NCBI GenBank assembly: GCA_033398695.1 | Contig: CM065818.1 | Coordinates: 56,762,001-56,826,000 of the forward strand | Origin: Orobanche coerulescens | Taxonomy: Eukaryota; Streptophyta; Magnoliopsida; Lamiales; Orobanchaceae | DNA length: 64,000 nucleotides | Direction: 5' to 3' | Shown: piece after piece, positions 59,185 to 64,000 of the stretch | How the letters are laid out: each line of letters begins with the position of its first letter | Position numbering within the stretch: position 1 is the stretch's first letter | The notes under the pieces: generated by a model | Database searches by the model: none | What the model saw: only the letters and a program-made list of their open reading frames with translations | Told to the model about the DNA's origin: nothing | Program-made: the position numbers and the translations under genes

Positions 59185-59594
59185 AACATCAAAAACATCC
59201 ATAACATCTTTTATCATCAATAATTCTATTAATTTACACTTTTTACTACATATGGCCTATCACTCGGTCATAATAATATGAGATTATTTCTTCATTCACC
59301 GTACTCTATTAAAACTCATACCGTATAATGTATATAGTGAGTCATGTTTTTTATGGACGTACAGGGTCCAAAAGTAATGGCATGATTTCCGAGGCACATC
59401 TATAAAAGGAGCAGTGCCTCCCTTCAAAGTCCAACCCTCCACCAGCCACAGAGTCAGTCTCTCTCACCCCCGCCACTCCTTCCCACTTTGCTATAAAGTA
59501 AACACGAACTTTTTTCCTTACAACCACTAAAGGTTCTCTCGGATCCTCATCACAACTACATTTTCACGGGGTAAAAGAACTGAATCCGAAACAG
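59185..59594 (+). promoter_or_regulatory. NPF gene promoter and 5' UTR
   Basis: TATAAAAGGA at 59401 is a good TATA box, placing the transcription start near 59430 and giving a 5' UTR of about 165 bases. Only about 216 bases of non-retroelement sequence remain between the truncated Gyp5 LTR (59184) and the TATA box. A CACGAAC-like patch and C/T-rich sequence lie in the UTR. The start site is inferred from spacing. Confidence 0.7.
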
Positions 59595-61425
59595 ATGGCA
59601 ACTCACCATGATCAAACTAAACAAGAGGTTGAAACCGTTCCAGACGCCTGGGACTACAAGGGCCGCGCCGCCATCAAATCCTCCTCCGGCGGGTGGACTA
59701 GTGCCGCCATGATTCTTGGTAGGTGCAGGTCCCCGGCAATGAACTCATTTTATTTCTAGTGTGTGATGGTGGTCGCTAATGATTTAATTTTCTTTAATTT
59801 GGTTGTTTATTGTTGTGATGAGCAGTGGTTGAGGTCTGTGAGAGACTAACTACGCTGGGAATAGCGGTGAATCTTCTGACATATTTGAAAGACACCATGC
59901 ATTTGGGCAGTGCCGCTTCTGCTAATACTGTTACCAACTTTCTTGGGACTTCTTTCATGCTGTCTTTGCTTGGAGGTTTTATAGCTGATACGTACTTGGG
60001 AAGGTATCATTTATTCTCTTTTTTATTATTATTAGTTGAACTTCAGCTTATCTATGATCGATGCATATTTTGTGTTTGCTGAAACTCTCAACTTGATCAT
60101 TTTGGGGATTTTTTCCACGTCCTCTTTCTTTGGCAGGTATTTGACCATTGGCATCTTTGTCACTGTTCAGGCAACGGTAAGATCAATCGAAATGCTGGTG
60201 TTTTTTAAAAAATATTCAAAGAGCTTCCATGTTCAAGTGCTATTGTTAAAAAGTAGTATATGTGTCTCCAATACCTAGACCCGCCTTGCGAAGTGAAGGA
60301 GACTCTTGAAAAGTATAATTTCAAAACATAATTTTATTATTAATTAAATAAAAACCTTAGTATTATGTGATAGTACTTTTTAAAATTAATATTTTTATTA
60401 TATAAATTATAATATTAATTGATTGAAAGCAATCAAAAGAATGAATAAAAATATTTTTTGAAAAGAAATATAACTTTGTTAAAGTTACTAAAATTAAAAA
60501 AAAAAACTACCTTAACCAAATAGGCTATTCACATGGCATGTAACTATAATATATAGAATATTATTTTTGAGAATGGCCGGTGTAATATAATACCTAGCCC
60601 CCTTTTGAAACAAATGATTGGATGTATAATTTTATAACTTGTGTAACTATTATTGATGATTGTGTGATGAAAATTAAAATTTAAAAATATATTGATTGTA
60701 GATATATAGTAGAAAATAAATTTATATAATTAGTAAAAACTGGTAGAATAGATAATTTTCTTAAGAATCTCCAAAATACTGTGTCCTGGTTGGTACTTAA
60801 TTGTAATAAATTAATTTTTATTCTGGGTGTGTTTTCTTGATCAGGGCGTTATAATCTTGACGATATCAACCATAATCCCCAGCCTTCGGCCGCCAAAATG
60901 CATCTCCGGCAGCGGAACCTGCATTCCGGCGGGCGGCAAACAGCTTACCGTCCTCTACCTAGCTCTCTATCTCACCGCTCTCGGCACCGGCGGCCTGAAA
61001 TCCAGCGTCTCCGGTTTTGGTTCGGATCAATTCGACGAATCCGACCACAAGGAAAAGAAACAAATGATGAAATTCTTCAACTGGTTCTTCTTCTTCATCA
61101 GCATTGGAGCACTCGCGGCTGTCACTGTTCTTGTGTACATTCAGGATAATATTGGCAGAGAATGGGGGTACGGGATTTGTGCCTTCACCATTTTAGTGGG
61201 GTTGCTGGTTTTCTTGTCCGGCACAAAACGTTACCGTTTCAAGAAACTTGTCGGCAGCCCGCTGACGCAGATCGCCGCCGTGTTTGTGGCGGCGTGGAGG
61301 AAGAGACGCCTTGAGGTGCCGTCCGATTCCTCACTTCTGTTTGATGTCGATGATGTTGTTGGTGACGATGGGCAGGGGATAGAAAAGAAAAGGAAGCAAA
61401 GACTACCACACAGCAAGGAATTCGG
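59595..61425 (+). CDS. NPF6-type nitrate/peptide transporter, exons 1-4 (partial)
   Basis: Four exons are joined by GT-AG introns: 59595-59718, 59826-60003, 60137-60176, 60845-61425. They encode 307 residues plus two bases, the N-terminal half of a proton-coupled NRT1/PTR (NPF) plasma-membrane transporter. The protein starts MATHHDQTKQEVETVPDAWD. The proton-coupling ExxER motif is EVCER (residues 44-48). The first transmembrane helices follow (NTVTNFLGTSFMLSLLGGFI). Thr104 in RYLTIGIF matches the regulatory threonine (Thr101) of Arabidopsis NPF6.3/CHL1. Exon 4 gives ALYLTALGTGGLKSSVSGFG, FGSDQFDES and the start of the charged central loop, ending LPHSKEFG. Similarity points to the NPF6.3/NPF6.4 group. 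The C-terminal six helices, including the nitrate-binding His of NPF6.3, are not in the window. Confidence 0.93.
60177..60844 (+). other. NPF gene intron 3
   Basis: 668 A/T-rich bases run from GTAAGA to TGATCAG. I see no element or gene in them. Confidence 0.85.
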
Positions 61426-61597
61426 GTGAGTCTTTATTTTCGTCGTCATGATTTCCGGCTTTTGGCAGATTATCTCTCTATTTTGCAAAATGAGTCATTA
61501 TTCCCTTTGCGAATTAAACAGCCACGTTGTCCCCTGTAATTTATGAAAATGATCCAATTACCTTTATTTTCATATGGAGTGATTTATTTACTGATTA

Positions 61598-62075
61598 CTA
61601 AACACCATTTTAAATTATTAGTTATCGTCCTTAAAAATTATATTTTTACTCTTCATTACTATTGAACCTCTCTCTTCTCTCTCACTATTTTTCTCTCTCG
61701 CTGTTGTATCTCACTTCTCTCTACCTGCCATTATCACCGCCGCCGCACTACTCACTTCAGTGAAATTGACGTCTACACCATGGTGCAGGCGTCTACAATA
61801 GACGCATGTATGGTACAGGCGGAAACTCCAGGCGCCTGCACCATGGTGCATGCGGAAATCCCAGACGCCTGCGTCAATTTCACCGAAGTGAGAGTAGTGT
61901 GGCGGTGCGACGGCACACTGGCGGTGGTGCGGCGACACGACAGCGGCGGTGCGGCGATGGCTGGTAGAGAGAAGTGAGAGAAAAGTAGTGAGAGAAGATG
62001 GAGAGGTTCAATAGTAATGAAAGACAAAAATATAGTTTTTAAGGACGGTAACTAGTAATTTAGGGCGGTATTTAG
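61598..62075. mobile_element. 478-bp foldback (long inverted-repeat) element
   Basis: The left arm (CTAAACACC, then TAGTTATCGTCCTTAAAAA and CATTACTATTGAACCTCTC) is repeated in inverted order on the right (ending GGTATTTAG at 62075). The arms extend for about 200 bases each, to a short centre rich in GTCTACAATAGACGC and CACCATGGTGCA palindromes. I see no clear target duplication. It resembles a foldback or Mutator-like MITE. A transcript would form one long hairpin. Confidence 0.85.
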
Positions 62076-62095
62076 GCTCTGTTCTTTTAATTTGA

Positions 62096-62430
62096 ATGAA
62101 TACGGCCGAAATGAATCGAATCAATCGAATGAATGGATTCGAATCGAATGAATCGATGAATCGAATGGAACCAATCGAATCGAATTTGGATATATATATT
62201 AAGGGTAAATAATAATAATAATAATAATAATAATGGTAAATAATAATAATAATAATAATTAACAACAACAACGATAATAGTAATATTATTAGTAATAATA
62301 ACAATAATAATAATTAAGATTAATAATAGTAATAAGAAGAAGAAGAATCGAATTGAGCCCAGGCCAGATGAATCGAATCGAAATCGAATCGAATGGACTG
62401 AATTGGCCCAGGCGAATCGAATCGAATCAA
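62096..62430. repeat. Microsatellites: (GAATC)n and (AAT)n
   Basis: GAATCGAATC-type units fill 62096-62195 and 62345-62425, with an AAT/TAATAA tract at 62205-62330 between them. The (GAATC) flanks on both sides of the AAT core suggest one compound expansion. Confidence 0.88.
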
Positions 62431-63433
62431 GGCGAAAAATAAGTTGAAAAGAGCTAAGCGTATTTTTATTTAATTTAAATAAACAGCCTGTTTTATAAAA
62501 CGTTCCTTTTAATTGTTACAATTACAACTGCCTGCTTTGATTTGTGGCAGTCAGTTAGATTGTTGACTTTAACTTCTTACTCTCTTGATGAGATTGGCCG
62601 ATTGGGAGGTTCCAATCTAGTAAAAGTAAATTGTGGCACTTGGTATTTTATTTTAGTAATTTTAACATATTTATCGTCGTTTTTAACTATATATATTATT
62701 TTTTATTTATATAACAGAAATTATTAATTTTAAAATATTACTTAAATTTTGATTATATATCAATATTTTATTTTGAATGTAAATTCTTCTTCTAAAATAA
62801 ATTAGTTTTACTATATGACTTTTCAAATTGAAACAGAGTTGTATTTTTTATGTAGATTTCTACAATAAGTCAGATTAGTCTAAAAGACTTGCAAGTAAGT
62901 GGGAAGAGAAATATACTACTTATGTATAATTGTAACATCTGAACTTTCACGCTTATCAATACACAATTTTGACTATTAATATCTTTAATTCTTTATTTTT
63001 AAAAATTATAAAAATTTGATATTTTGAAAATATATTTCGTGGTGAATCTAACAAGATCTCACGTGACTATATTTTTTCATATGTATGAATCACAAAAGAT
63101 GGTCAAAAGACAGTATGTAAACAGTATAATAATCAACATGTTGCAATAATAAAAGAACGGAAGAAGTATAATATAATAATATTAAAAGTAAGGGTATAAT
63201 TTGGTACTGATGGAGTTTTCAAATTACGGTATTTTTTGGACCAAAAACCTCATTTAATATACCATATAAACCATCGTTTCAATGTTGTAGCTTTTAAACT
63301 ACAATAATTAAATAACTTTAAAATCACAACTATTTTAAATAAAAAATGTTGTTTGCGGTCACTTTATAGTCTTACAATAATTCAAGAGCAGGCAATTACT
63401 AAAAAATTTATACCATAATAATGACGACCCTAA
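62431..63433. other. A/T-rich intergenic or intronic sequence
   Basis: I see no gene, RNA or recognisable element. The short open frame at 62542-62727 is hydrophobic by A/T bias only. Confidence 0.6.
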
Positions 63434-63761
63434 GACCATCTCCAATGAGGAGATGCATAGGAGATGCGTCCCCAAGACCAAGAGTTACAATTGGGTGTTT
63501 AAGTTGGAGGTAGGAGGAGGTGTTCCGGAGGAGTGGGAACGTGGTATTGCCTCTAAAATTTTCAGAAATTAGGTCCCATTAAATTACTTTATTATTTTTT
63601 TCTCTTCCTTTCGTTATTTTTAAAGTCCCATAGCGATGTCAGCAAAAATTTGAGTTTGACGAGGTATTGTTGGGGTAAAATTAAGAGGAAGAGAATATGG
63701 TGATGTGTCTGCAATAGTGAGAGCAAAAACTTGAGCTGAAGAGTTATTGTTGGAGATGCTC
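63434..63761. mobile_element. PIF/Harbinger-type MITE, 328 bp
   Basis: Ends GACCATCTCCAA and TTGGAGATGCTC are inverted repeats with one mismatch. They are flanked by TAA on both sides (63431-63433, 63762-63764), the 3-bp duplication typical of Tourist-like MITEs. An internal repeat of the GCAAAAACTTGAGCTGAAGA type occurs twice near the right end. No transposase. Confidence 0.85.
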
Positions 63762-63796
63762 TAAGTGTATTGTCTCGTTGTTAGATTGTTTGGAGG

Positions 63797-64000
63797 TAGG
63801 GCTGGGACTTGGGACCCGAATAATCGAAGATACGAATTGAAATTGACATTTCGGTTCGGTTCGGTTTGGGTTTTAAGAAAAAAATTATTTATAAATTTTG
63901 GGTTCGGGTTCTGCAATAAATTTTGGGTTCGGGTTCGGTTATTGTAATTTCAAAATTTCAATAACCGTACTACCCGAAATTAGTGACAAGAACCGAACAA
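63797..64000. mobile_element. hAT-like G/T-rich repeat (partial)
   Basis: It starts TAGGGCTGGGAC and continues with CGGTTCGGTTCGG and GGGTTCGGGTTC tracts, a common plant non-autonomous hAT layout. It runs off the right edge, so ends and duplication cannot be confirmed. Confidence 0.55.

Larger units (their letters stand above)
61426..64000 (+). other. NPF gene intron 4 (or truncated 3' side)
   Basis: It starts with a consensus donor GTGAGT right after FG. No exon encoding the C-terminal half of the transporter is found in the remaining 2.57 kb, which instead holds several short repeats (hairpin, microsatellites, MITE, hAT-like start). Either the intron is long and continues outside the window or the gene is broken. 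Confidence 0.7.

Noticed and set aside
61711..62027. Open frames on both strands within the hairpin element
   Set aside because: The mirror-like frames on both strands follow from the inverted repeat; no domain is visible.

Overview
This is a plant nuclear window, almost entirely nested LTR retrotransposons, with one host gene at its right end. The evidence is Ty1/copia and Ty3/gypsy polyprotein remains on both strands, LTRs ending in TG..CA, primer-binding sites complementary to plant initiator tRNA-Met, and the 5' part of an intron-containing NPF (NRT1/PTR) nitrate/peptide transporter gene of subfamily 6 type. A eudicot is likely; I cannot name the species from sequence alone.

Layout (element names are mine). 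1-6296: Cop1, a minus-strand copia derivative with gag, protease, an acidic linker and an unfamiliar C-terminal region where integrase, RT and RNase H would be expected; it sits inside Cop2. 6297-9004: Cop2, the RT/RNase H remains and 3' LTR of a plus-strand copia element. 9005-12964: old gypsy LTR pieces, including a 17-unit, 57-bp minisatellite, and the tail of an old minus-strand gypsy (Gyp0). 12965-30102: a three-LTR, two-interior gypsy array (Gyp1+Gyp2, minus strand) inserted into the gag of Gyp0, with an almost matching 5-bp target duplication at its outer ends. 30103-30389: the other part of the Gyp0 gag. 30390-34225: Cop3, a plus-strand copia 5' LTR, PBS, long leader and gag; the leader carries three evenly spaced tRNA-like modules on the opposite strand. 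At about 34225 Cop3 runs directly into the 3' half of a plus-strand gypsy (Gyp3), whose 3' LTR (36048-37588 and 47315-47632) is split by the complete minus-strand Gyp4 (37589-47314). 47633-49012: unclassified LTR-like debris. 49013-59184: Gyp5, minus strand, with a 585-bp hAT-type element in one LTR and the other LTR cut off about 220 bp before the host promoter. 59185-64000: host promoter and four exons of the NPF gene, followed by a long intron or downstream region with a hairpin element, microsatellites, a Harbinger-type MITE and the start of another repeat.

None of the retroelements is intact: every pol region carries stops or frameshifts. The gypsy elements resemble the Tekay/Del chromovirus lineage (gag with zinc knuckle, DTGA protease, FIDD reverse transcriptase, RNase H, HHCC/DDE integrase, C-terminal chromodomain-like segment). 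Several of their LTRs share one design: a cluster of short palindromes just upstream of the TATA box, with a different palindrome sequence in each family. The most unusual signals are the tRNA-like triplet in the Cop3 leader, the promoter palindrome arrays, the gag-protease-novel-domain fusion of Cop1, the three-LTR array, and two LTR stretches in Gyp5 where every CAG/CTG triplet is missing compared with the partner LTR.
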